Shown: piece after piece, positions 8,911 to 15,825 of the stretch
Numbering within the stretch: position 1 is the stretch's first letter
Layout of the letters: each line of letters begins with the position of its first letter
Assembly: GCA_947470895.1 (NCBI GenBank)
Contig: CANIVF010000049.1
Coordinates: forward strand, 1-32,171
Direction: 5' to 3'
Length of the DNA: 32,171 bases
Origin: Bacteroidota bacterium
GTDB lineage: Bacteria; Bacteroidota; Bacteroidia; Cytophagales; Cyclobacteriaceae
Translations under genes and position numbers: made by a program
The notes under the pieces: generated by a model
What the model was told of the DNA's origin: nothing
Database searches by the model: none
Seen by the model: only the letters and a program-made list of their open reading frames with translations

Positions 8911-11076
8911 TTAGTAAATGAGATCGTTGAATAATTGTGTTTTGGTAAGTTCTTCCATGGTTCCTTCCATTCGAATTGCTCCGTCTTGCATCATGATCAC
9001 GCGATCACAAGCACTCATGATGATCGGATCTTTGGAAACGACAATCACCGTACAAGGTCTTTCTGATTTCGTTACGCAGGCGAGCAATTCCATTTTGTCG
9101 GATTTGGACAGCGTGGTGAAGAAATCATTCAGAACAATGAGCTTTGGTTTCTTGGCCAGGCATCGGGCAAGAATAAGTTTGTGTATCATCGTTTTTGAAA
9201 GACCTTTTCCCCCACTGATCAGGTGAGTCTCCAGTCCTCTTGGCAAAGCATTGATAGAATCGCTTAAGCCTACTTGTTCTAGGGCTAGAATAGCATCATG
9301 CACCGTTGTTCCTGTTTTTCCAAGGGTAATGTTTTCGAGGATAGTTCCATCAAACAAATCTTCTTGCGAAATATTTTTGGCCACTTGATCGCGCATGTGC
9401 GTGAGATCAAGATCGCGAAGAGAATAGTTGTTGATCGTGACTGCTCCTTCATAATCGGAATAAATACCCGTTAAAATATTCATCAATGTGGTCTTTCCCG
9501 AGTTGCCTTGTCCTGTAATACAGATCGTTTCGCCAGCCTTTACGTCCAGGTCAATTCCCTTCAGTGCATAGGATCCGGAGTTAGCATATTTATATTTCAG
9601 ATCTTTTGTTTTCACGGTAAAGCCTTTATTAACACTTACAGGAAAATCAAAACCACCGACACGCTCGATGGGTAAGTCGGTGACATGGGCAACTTTGTCG
9701 ACAGCAGTTAGTAAGTCATACACCACATCCATATACATGATGATTTTCTCCACAGCATTTAAGATGAGAATGATTACAATTTCGGATGCTACGAATTGAC
9801 CTAAGGTGATTTGCCGGTCAACCACCAGCAGCGTGCCCATAATCAGTAACCCACCAGTGATCATGGCTTTGAACAATACGATGAATGAAAATTGGGTGAG
9901 CAATACACGGAAGTGAATCTTTCGGTTCTTGAGATAGTTGTTTACGTTGTAGTCTGTTTTTCTGATTGGTAAGTCAGTACTTCCCGCCAACTTAAACGAA
10001 TGCATAGCACGGGCCAATTCTTCAAGCCAATGGGCAACTTTGTATTTGTATTTCGATTCATCAATCGAGGATTTCAATCCACGTGGGCCGGTGGCATAGA
10101 AAATGGCGAATAGTACACTGACCAGAAAAATACCAAAGAAGACAAAGAAGGGGTGATACAACGAGATGAGGAGCAGGCCGAAAAATATTTGAATGGTTGC
10201 TGATGACAAATCAATGAGTAGTTTGGGCAGACCTTTTTGAATCGTCATCACATCAAAGAATCGGTTTACTAATTCTGGCCCATAATTTGCCTGAATTGAT
10301 TCTGCACGAATCCGTGGGATACGAAAAGCAAATTCCAAGGATGCCTTTGTAAAAATTCTTCGCTGTAAGAACTCGACAAGACTTATCTGAACAATTTGTA
10401 AAGCACCACTTAAGAGAACCCCTAAGATTACCAGAGTAATAAGAATATATACTGAACTGAAAAAAACCCCACCGGAAATTAGTTCGACCGTTGTTTGAAT
10501 GCCCAGCGGAACAACCAGCCCGATCAAACCAATGATGATGGCATAGAATAGAATATAGAAAATCTCTTTTCGCTCTGTACCCAACAATTTTAGTAACCTT
10601 TTTATTGGACTGGGATGTTCACCTTCTTGTCCATCAAGACTAACAGGACTTTCATAAGCGAACACGGCAAAGAACTCGACCTCACCCTGATTATTTTTAA
10701 CGAAGGGAATAGACGAAAGCGAGAAAACCTGATCGATTGAAGTTTGACTGGAATTAAATTTGGTGACGTTAATTATTTTTTTGGTAACACACAGCAGTAC
10801 CGGTTTAACTCCATTTTCCTGAATAAAAGCCAATACCGGTGTATTTTGATTAGCGAAAAAATCCTGAAAGGAATAATCATCCAGATGATATTCCATGAAG
10901 AGAACTCTGATCTTATTGCCTGCTTCAATTAGGTCGCGTTTAAATTCAGCAAGGTCACTTTCCGAATACGAGCGTTGATTCGCTTCTACATGATGAATAT
11001 CGTCTGTAGAGAATTCATGCTTCATGGTAAGAGCAACTTCGCGAAGGCATCGTACGATTTGATCGTTGTTAAGCAT
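8911..11076 (-). CDS. ABC exporter (fused permease-ATPase) with degenerate ATPase motifs
   Basis: A 721-residue type I exporter half-transporter. Residues 1-150 form a soluble N-terminal region whose VLAFIQENGVKPVLLCVTKK stretch recalls the beta part of C39-like domains, though no catalytic Cys/His pair is evident. Residues about 165-450 form the six-helix membrane domain, and 485-721 the ATPase. Walker A is intact (GQGNSGKTT, 522-530), as is the Q-loop Gln581. Several key positions are changed: the signature reads SGGKGLS (621-627), Walker B reads LIVLND with Asn650 at the Asp position and Asp651 at the catalytic Glu position, the D-loop reads TTLS, and the H-loop His is Lys682 (VSKDP). I recall similar substitutions in related Bacteroidota exporters, so this may be a family trait rather than decay. 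It works with the adjoining HlyD and TolC proteins; cargo unknown. Confidence 0.88.
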   Translation of the reverse strand: MLNNDQIVRCLREVALTMKHEFSTDDIHHVEANQRSYSESDLAEFKRDLIEAGNKIRVLFMEYHLDDYSFQDFFANQNTPVLAFIQENGVKPVLLCVTKKIINVTKFNSSQTSIDQVFSLSSIPFVKNNQGEVEFFAVFAYESPVSLDGQEGEHPSPIKRLLKLLGTERKEIFYILFYAIIIGLIGLVVPLGIQTTVELISGGVFFSSVYILITLVILGVLLSGALQIVQISLVEFLQRRIFTKASLEFAFRIPRIRAESIQANYGPELVNRFFDVMTIQKGLPKLLIDLSSATIQIFFGLLLISLYHPFFVFFGIFLVSVLFAIFYATGPRGLKSSIDESKYKYKVAHWLEELARAMHSFKLAGSTDLPIRKTDYNVNNYLKNRKIHFRVLLTQFSFIVLFKAMITGGLLIMGTLLVVDRQITLGQFVASEIVIILILNAVEKIIMYMDVVYDLLTAVDKVAHVTDLPIERVGGFDFPVSVNKGFTVKTKDLKYKYANSGSYALKGIDLDVKAGETICITGQGNSGKTTLMNILTGIYSDYEGAVTINNYSLRDLDLTHMRDQVAKNISQEDLFDGTILENITLGKTGTTVHDAILALEQVGLSDSINALPRGLETHLISGGKGLSKTMIHKLILARCLAKKPKLIVLNDFFTTLSKSDKMELLACVTKSERPCTVIVVSKDPIIMSACDRVIMMQDGAIRMEGTMEELTKTQLFNDLIY

Positions 11077-11087
11077 ACTAAGAAATT

Positions 11088-11759
11088 TTACAGAATGGAT
11101 TTAAACAGAATGGTTTCTAAGAAATACTCAAGCTCAACTTGAGAAGTTTCTTTTTTAGTGATGCTGGTGAGCGATGGCAAGTGCTGAGCAAAGAACACTT
11201 GTTGCTTGGCAGTTAATAAGATTGTACTCATCAATGAATTGGCATAGGGATAATCAGGATTTACTTCAGTAACCCATCCCGCTAATTTTCTACAAAGCGA
11301 TTTAAAGCCACCAAACAATCCTTCTTTGTTATCGTTGTCCACCCATTTAGTGAGAAAGGTTTTATCAAGTTCAGCAACCACAATGCGATAGAGTGCCTCT
11401 TCATTTACGAATTCAAAATTCGGATCGATTTTTTTTTCTTCGGCTATTACTTTCAATGAAGCCCTTAATTTTTCTTGTGGATTAGTAAGACCGATCGTGA
11501 CCAGATCAATGCGGTAATCCATCCAGTTCCAGTACCAGGCAATGAGATAGAGTAATAGGCGATGCTTGTTTTCAAAATATCGATAGATAGACGCCTCAGT
11601 AGAATCAATTTCCTCGGCCAATTTTTTGAACGTGAATTGCTCAAACCCCAGGCGATCAATCATGTCGATGCTAACACGAATTATGTTCTGGCCTAATAGC
11701 GTGTGCTGTGGATCGCGCAGATATAGACGCTCATTAAGCTTAAATAGAAGATTGGGCAT
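11088..11759 (-). CDS. TetR/AcrR family regulator of the exporter operon
   Basis: A 223-residue regulator. The N-terminal helix-turn-helix is typical of TetR (LGFEQFTFKKLAEEIDSTEA, then SIYRYFENKHRLLLYLIAWY). The C-terminal ligand-binding region has no recognisable subfamily. The start at 11759 is preferred over the ATG at 11786, because the latter lies inside a perfect palindrome that looks like the operator and would add a nonconserved, purely hydrophobic lead (MIVILLYLI). The gene is first in the operon and ends 11 nt before the ABC start, so it very likely represses its own transcription together with the exporter. What ligand relieves repression is not known. Confidence 0.88.
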   Translation of the reverse strand: MPNLLFKLNERLYLRDPQHTLLGQNIIRVSIDMIDRLGFEQFTFKKLAEEIDSTEASIYRYFENKHRLLLYLIAWYWNWMDYRIDLVTIGLTNPQEKLRASLKVIAEEKKIDPNFEFVNEEALYRIVVAELDKTFLTKWVDNDNKEGLFGGFKSLCRKLAGWVTEVNPDYPYANSLMSTILLTAKQQVFFAQHLPSLTSITKKETSQVELEYFLETILFKSIL

Positions 11760-11775
11760 AATTAAATATAATAGT

Positions 11776-11799
11776 ATTACTATCATAACTGATAGTAAT
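11776..11799. promoter_or_regulatory. Candidate TetR operator (perfect 24-bp palindrome)
   Basis: ATTACTATCA and TGATAGTAAT are exact reverse complements around the 4-nt spacer TAAC. A second palindrome, ATAGTATTACTAT (11771-11783), overlaps its left arm, so ATAGT/ACTAT half-sites occur three times within 29 bp. The site ends 17 nt before the chosen tetR ATG. Position, length and symmetry fit an operator for the TetR protein and autoregulation of the operon. The palindrome is seen; binding is inferred. Confidence 0.6.
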
Positions 11800-11824
11800 G
11801 CAAAAATGTTTCGTTACTGCTTAG

Positions 11825-11850
11825 AAAAAGCAGGAATTGTCCTGCTTTTT
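11825..11850 (-). terminator. Intrinsic terminator of the persulfide dioxygenase gene
   Basis: An 11-bp perfect stem AAAAAGCAGGA / TCCTGCTTTTT with the loop ATTG. On the minus strand it follows the 11894 stop by about 44 nt and ends in a run of T. It is symmetric enough to work on both strands, but no plus-strand gene ends here. It separates this gene from the tetR operon. Confidence 0.82.
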
Positions 11851-11893
11851 TTGTTTTTGGCTTAAAAATCAACTTTTTAGCCTGAGAATATTT

Positions 11894-13306
11894 TCAAAGC
11901 ATAGTAGTTGGCTGAACATAATCGGTCACCTTGAACTTGCCCGACTTCTTTAAATCGACAAAACCGCCCTCTATATCGATTAAGTTTCTGTACCCCCGTG
12001 CTCGTAAAATTGATACAAAGATCATGGAGCGATAGCCACCGGCACAATGAACAAAATAGGTTTTGTCCTTTTTTATCTGGTGGAAGTTATCGTTGATATA
12101 ATCGAGCGAAAGATTCTCAGCATCTAAAATATGTTCCGAACGGTACTCACTGGCCCTTCGGCTATCTAGTAAAACTGCATTCTTACTTTCTTGAAGCGCC
12201 TTAATTAGCTCTTCTGCATTTATGGAGGTAATGGTATCGGTTTCCTTTCCGGCCTTTTTCCAGGCTTCTATTCCGCCTTTCAAATAGCCTAACGCATTGT
12301 CGTAGCCCACTCGTGCAAGACGGGTAATTATTTCTTCTTCTCGCCCCGGATCAGCAACTATTAATAAAGGTTGATTTACATCGGGTATTAATGTGCCCAC
12401 CCATGGTGCAAATGTGCCGCTGATGCCGATGGTAATTGAATTTGGTATAAATCCTTTTGCGAATACCTGAGGATCGCGCGTATCAATAATAACAGCATCT
12501 GTTTCATTGGCAGCAGCCTCAAAGGCTTCGGCACTAAGTTGCTGCGTGCCGCGATTTAATACTTGTGGAAAGCTGTCATATCCTTCCCGATTCATCCTAA
12601 CATTTTGAGGAAAATAAACTGGAGGAGGCATTAGCCCTTCTGTAACTTCTTTAATGAATTGTTCTTGAGAAATATCGCGAAGTGCGTAGTTCGTTTTTTT
12701 CTGATGCCCCAGTGTGTCACTTATTTCTTGCGACATTTTTTTGCCGCAGGCAGAACCAGCACCATGAGCTGGATACACAATGATATCATCGCTTAATGGA
12801 ATGATCTTATTGTGTAAAGAATTATAGAGATGCCCGGCAAGATCATTCAAAGTCAGATTTGCTTTTTGTGCGAGATCGGGCCTCCCAACATCACCAATAA
12901 ACAAGGTATCTCCCGAAAATAACGCAACATCTTTTCCCTGCTCGTCACGAAGCAGGTAACAACACGACTCCATAGTATGGCCAGGAGTGTGTAATATTTT
13001 GATGGTTAAGTTTCCTATCGAAAGGATTTCCCCATCTTTTGCCACGTGGGCGCTAAACGAAGGCATTGCCGTAGGCCCAAATACAATGGTTGCTCCAGTT
13101 TCTTTGGCAAGATCAAGATGGCCCGAAACAAAATCGGCATGGAAATGAGTTTCTAATACATATTTGATTTTGGCTTGGCTCTTTTCAGCTTTTTCAAGAT
13201 AGGGCTGTACCTCTCTTAAGGGATCAATAATAGCTCCTTCTCCATTTGATTCGATGTAATATGCTCCATGAGCAAGACAACCCGTATAAATTTGTTCAAT
13301 TTTCAT
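11894..13306 (-). CDS. Persulfide dioxygenase-rhodanese fusion (CstB-like, MBL fold)
   Basis: A 470-residue cytoplasmic protein with three domains. Residues 1-230 are a metallo-beta-lactamase fold with His54, His56 and Asp58 in THFHADF, His110 in TPGH, Asp133 in SGDTLF and His181 in PAHG, as in non-haem iron persulfide dioxygenases. Residues about 255-355 form a rhodanese-like domain lacking a catalytic cysteine (the loop reads VADPGREEE). Residues about 365-460 form an active-type rhodanese with Cys421 in HCAGGYRS. This order of dioxygenase, pseudo-rhodanese and rhodanese matches CstB of Staphylococcus aureus, which turns persulfides to thiosulfate in sulfide detoxification. The ATG at 13306 is preferred over one at 13363, because MKIEQIYTGCLAHGAYYI is the conserved family start and a promoter-like element lies between them. 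Confidence 0.9.
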   Translation of the reverse strand: MKIEQIYTGCLAHGAYYIESNGEGAIIDPLREVQPYLEKAEKSQAKIKYVLETHFHADFVSGHLDLAKETGATIVFGPTAMPSFSAHVAKDGEILSIGNLTIKILHTPGHTMESCCYLLRDEQGKDVALFSGDTLFIGDVGRPDLAQKANLTLNDLAGHLYNSLHNKIIPLSDDIIVYPAHGAGSACGKKMSQEISDTLGHQKKTNYALRDISQEQFIKEVTEGLMPPPVYFPQNVRMNREGYDSFPQVLNRGTQQLSAEAFEAAANETDAVIIDTRDPQVFAKGFIPNSITIGISGTFAPWVGTLIPDVNQPLLIVADPGREEEIITRLARVGYDNALGYLKGGIEAWKKAGKETDTITSINAEELIKALQESKNAVLLDSRRASEYRSEHILDAENLSLDYINDNFHQIKKDKTYFVHCAGGYRSMIFVSILRARGYRNLIDIEGGFVDLKKSGKFKVTDYVQPTTML

Positions 13307-13326
13307 AGGATAATTTTTTTGGTTGC

Positions 13327-13334
13327 CAAAATTA
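13327..13334 (-). promoter_or_regulatory. Promoter -7 element (TAATTTTG) of the persulfide dioxygenase gene
   Basis: TAATTTTG on the minus strand matches the Bacteroidota -7 consensus TAnnTTTG exactly. It would place the transcript start near 13320, giving a leader of about 14 nt. A TTTG lies upstream, but only 15 nt away rather than about 19, so the -33 contact is poor. This suits a promoter that needs an activator. Confidence 0.45.
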
Positions 13335-13355
13335 ACCTTCAAGGGAATGCAAAAC

Positions 13356-13371
13356 AGTGACATTTGTCACT
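13356..13371. promoter_or_regulatory. Crp/Fnr-type binding site candidate
   Basis: AGTGAC-ATTT-GTCACT is a perfect dyad and contains GTGA-N6-TCAC, the core of Crp/Fnr family sites. Its centre is about 43 bp upstream of the start of transcription predicted from the -7 element, close to the -41.5 spacing of class II activation. The regulator is unknown. Confidence 0.5.
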
Positions 13372-13432
13372 TTTAGAAATTGATTTGCCTTAGAGAATAA
13401 AATAGATGCTTAGGAGGAATTTCGATAATACC

Positions 13433-14119
13433 TCATGGTTTACTAAAGTCAACAATGAATGAACCAGAATATTTCTTTTTTACATCATTGTGAAAGCTTT
13501 CTGCCTTTTGGCGATTTGGAAAAGGCCCGATGATGAGACTATAAAACTTAACACCGTTTAAAATTTTAACCTGAATAGTCACCCTTTTTTTATAGGAACC
13601 TTTAAGGTTTTCAGATAAACGTAATAAGTTTACCAGCTCTTGGTAGGTACCGATTTGAACGCCTAAGCCCTTGGGCTTAAAGCTTGAAATCTCAAAATCA
13701 TAATACTCGTCCTCGTCTACCGAAACATTATCGATCGTGACGGGCTGCGATTTTGATTTACCATCACCAGCATTAACTACTTCGAGTTTTACATCCGCAA
13801 CTCCGAGATTAATGAACGCCAGCTTTTCAGCGGCAGACTTGGATAGATCAATAATCCTTCCATCCACATAAGGTCCACGATCGTTAATTACCACATCCAC
13901 CGTGTTGCTGTTGGCCAGATTGGTTACCCGCACCACAGTTCCAAAAGGCAATGTTTTGTGAGCAGCCGTCAGTTTGTTGTGTTTATACTTTTCTCCGCTG
14001 GCGGTAGGGTGGCCTTCGAATTTGTCGGCATAGAAAGAAGCCTTACCTGTTTGGCTTTGCCCCATCGAAATAACCACTGGGGCAATTAGGCAAAAAATGA
14101 CGATATGCAATTTATTCAT
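13433..14119 (-). CDS. RlpA-like septal ring protein with SPOR domain
   Basis: A 228-residue exported protein. The signal peptide (MNKLHIVIFCLIAPVVISMG) lacks a lipobox, unlike the E. coli RlpA lipoprotein. Residues about 24-115 form the double-psi beta-barrel of RlpA (GKASFYADKFEGHPTASGE, then KTLPFGTVVRVTN and VINDRGPYVDGRIIDLSKSA), which in studied members is a lytic transglycosylase acting on denuded glycan. Residues about 148-228 are a SPOR domain (GVQIGTYQELVNLLRLSENL and FYSLIIGPFPNRQKAESFHN), which binds such glycan at division sites. It is transcribed away from guaB. The catalytic-type aspartate and histidine (NDRG, AAHK) are present. Confidence 0.9.
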   Translation of the reverse strand: MNKLHIVIFCLIAPVVISMGQSQTGKASFYADKFEGHPTASGEKYKHNKLTAAHKTLPFGTVVRVTNLANSNTVDVVINDRGPYVDGRIIDLSKSAAEKLAFINLGVADVKLEVVNAGDGKSKSQPVTIDNVSVDEDEYYDFEISSFKPKGLGVQIGTYQELVNLLRLSENLKGSYKKRVTIQVKILNGVKFYSLIIGPFPNRQKAESFHNDVKKKYSGSFIVDFSKP

Positions 14120-14123
14120 ACAG

Positions 14124-14131
14124 CAAATTTA
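14124..14131 (-). promoter_or_regulatory. Possible -7 element (TAAATTTG) of the rlpA-like gene
   Basis: TAAATTTG on the minus strand fits TAnnTTTG and lies only 4 nt before the ATG at 14119. If used, the message would be leaderless. I see no good TTTG at -33, so this may be chance in an AT-rich leader. Confidence 0.25.
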
Positions 14132-14203
14132 TAAGGCTTTCGCAGAAAATGAAGAATTTGTTGCGATGCAACCAGAGAGTTAGGTAATCCTTATCCTCCT
14201 TTC

Positions 14204-14234
14204 ATTGGTTCCTACATTAATTAGATTAAATTTG
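14204..14234 (+). promoter_or_regulatory. guaB promoter (ATTG-N19-TAAATTTG)
   Basis: A -33-like ATTG at 14204-14207 and an exact TAnnTTTG element, TAAATTTG, at 14227-14234 are separated by 19 nt, the usual spacing of the primary sigma factor of Bacteroidota. The predicted start of transcription is near 14240, giving a leader of about 28 nt to the guaB ATG at 14268. Confidence 0.6.
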
Positions 14235-14267
14235 CCTCGCAAATATTGAATCCTAATCTTATTTGCC

Positions 14268-15740
14268 ATGGCCCACGATCCTTCCAAGTTTTTATTCGAA
14301 GCACTTACCTATGATGACGTGCTTCTAGTTCCCTCCTACAGTGATGTTTTACCCCGCGAAACCAGTACGGTTAGTTTTCTAACCCAAAATATCAAGCTTA
14401 ATATTCCTCTGATTTCTGCTGCGATGGATACGGTAACGGAAGCAGATTTAGCAATTGGAATGGCTTTGGAGGGAGGCCTAGGCTTCATTCATAAGAATAT
14501 GACCATCCTTCAGCAGGCTGAGCAGGTTCGGAGAGTGAAGCGCTCGCAAAGCGGAATGATCCTTGACCCAGTTACGCTCCCTATAAATTCCACCGTACGT
14601 GATGCCGAAAAAATCATGCGCGAATTTAAAATTGGAGGAATTCCAATAGTGGATGGAAATGGTAAACTGTTAGGAATTATCACCAATCGTGATCTACGCT
14701 TTCAAAAGGATATGGCTATGCCTATTGAGCAGATCATGACAAAGGAAAATCTGATCACCGCACCGGAAGGCATTACATTAGAAAAGGCTGAGGTACTTCT
14801 TCAAAAATATAAGATTGAAAAGTTGCCCATCGTCAATAAAAAGGGAAAACTCACAGGGTTAGTTACTTACAAAGACATCCTAAAAAAGAAGAACAAACCC
14901 AATGCTTGCCAGGATGAATACGGGCGTTTGCGTGTAGGAGGGGCAGTAGGTGTTACAGCCGATGTTCTGGACAGAATAGAAGCCCTTAAGAATTCAGGGG
15001 TAGATATCATTAGCATTGATACTGCTCACGGACACTCAAAAGGAGTAATTGAAGCAGCAAAAAAAGTTAAGAAGAAGTATCCTGAACTAGAGTTGATCGT
15101 TGGGAACATAGCTACAGGCGATGCCGCCAAAGCATTGGCCAAGGCTGGAGCTGACACCGTAAAGGTTGGTGTTGGACCCGGTAGCATCTGTACAACCCGC
15201 ATTGTTGCTGGCATTGGACTGCCGCAACTTTCGGCAGTATACGAATCCGCGAAAGCGCTGAAAGGCTCAAACGTTAAGGTAATTGCTGATGGGGGCGTTC
15301 GTTTTTCGGGAGATATTGTAAAAGCATTGGCTGCTGGTGCCGATACCGTCATGATTGGCTCTTTATTAGCGGGGACAGAAGAAGCACCCGGTGAGGTTAT
15401 TATTTACGAAGGAAGAAAATTCAAAACCTACCGGGGCATGGGCTCCCTTGAAGCTATGGACGATGGATCGAAGGACAGGTATTTTCAGGATACAGAAGAT
15501 GATATTAAGAAATTAGTACCCGAAGGAATATCTGGTCGTGTTCCTTTTAAAGGATCGGTGGCTGAAGTGTTATATCAACTGGTGGGTGGTTTGAAAGCTG
15601 GTATGGGCTATTGCGGAGCAAAAAATCTTGATAAATTAAAATCAGCCAAGTTTGTTAAAATCACGGCTGCCGGGGTGCGCGAAAGTCATCCGCATGATGT
15701 GACGATTACACGCGAAGCGCCTAACTATAGTCGCAAGTAA
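14268..15740 (+). CDS. guaB: IMP dehydrogenase
   Basis: A 490-residue enzyme that oxidises IMP to XMP with NAD+, the first step committed to GMP synthesis. The catalytic cysteine is Cys308 in the loop [13 protein letters not shown]. Two CBS domains (about residues 95-205) are inserted in the barrel, as in full-length bacterial enzymes, and they bind adenine or guanine nucleotides. The flap and phosphate-binding motifs are present ([31 protein letters not shown]). Length is normal and no odd residue was seen. It has its own promoter and is probably monocistronic. Confidence 0.98.
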   Translation: MAHDPSKFLFEALTYDDVLLVPSYSDVLPRETSTVSFLTQNIKLNIPLISAAMDTVTEADLAIGMALEGGLGFIHKNMTILQQAEQVRRVKRSQSGMILDPVTLPINSTVRDAEKIMREFKIGGIPIVDGNGKLLGIITNRDLRFQKDMAMPIEQIMTKENLITAPEGITLEKAEVLLQKYKIEKLPIVNKKGKLTGLVTYKDILKKKNKPNACQDEYGRLRVGGAVGVTADVLDRIEALKNSGVDIISIDTAHGHSKGVIEAAKKVKKKYPELELIVGNIATGDAAKALAKAGADTVKVGVGPGSICTTRIVAGIGLPQLSAVYESAKALKGSNVKVIADGGVRFSGDIVKALAAGADTVMIGSLLAGTEEAPGEVIIYEGRKFKTYRGMGSLEAMDDGSKDRYFQDTEDDIKKLVPEGISGRVPFKGSVAEVLYQLVGGLKAGMGYCGAKNLDKLKSAKFVKITAAGVRESHPHDVTITREAPNYSRK

Positions 15741-15757
15741 GGCTCACTTTTCATCTG

Positions 15758-15800
15758 GTTGTGGTTTGATGCGTATTAACTATAATTGCACATAGCAATT
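15758..15800 (+). promoter_or_regulatory. Promoter of the partner-switching cluster with overlapping dyad
   Basis: GTTG (15758-15761), then exactly 19 nt, then TATAATTG (15781-15788) gives a good match to the Bacteroidota -33/-7 pair. The dyad AATTGC-ACATA-GCAATT (15784-15800) overlaps the -7 element and the expected start of transcription, so a repressor could bind there. Promoter by pattern; operator role speculative. Confidence 0.42.
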
Positions 15801-15825
15801 TTAGTTAGTCAGGATTAATTTAACG

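Noticed and set aside
410..11786. A single beta-lactam resistance or biosynthesis island
   Set aside because: The acylase, epimerase-like enzyme, MFS transporter and ABC exporter lie close on one strand, but at least three separate units can be told apart by gaps and dyads, and no beta-lactam synthetase, beta-lactamase of class A-D or penicillin-binding protein is present.
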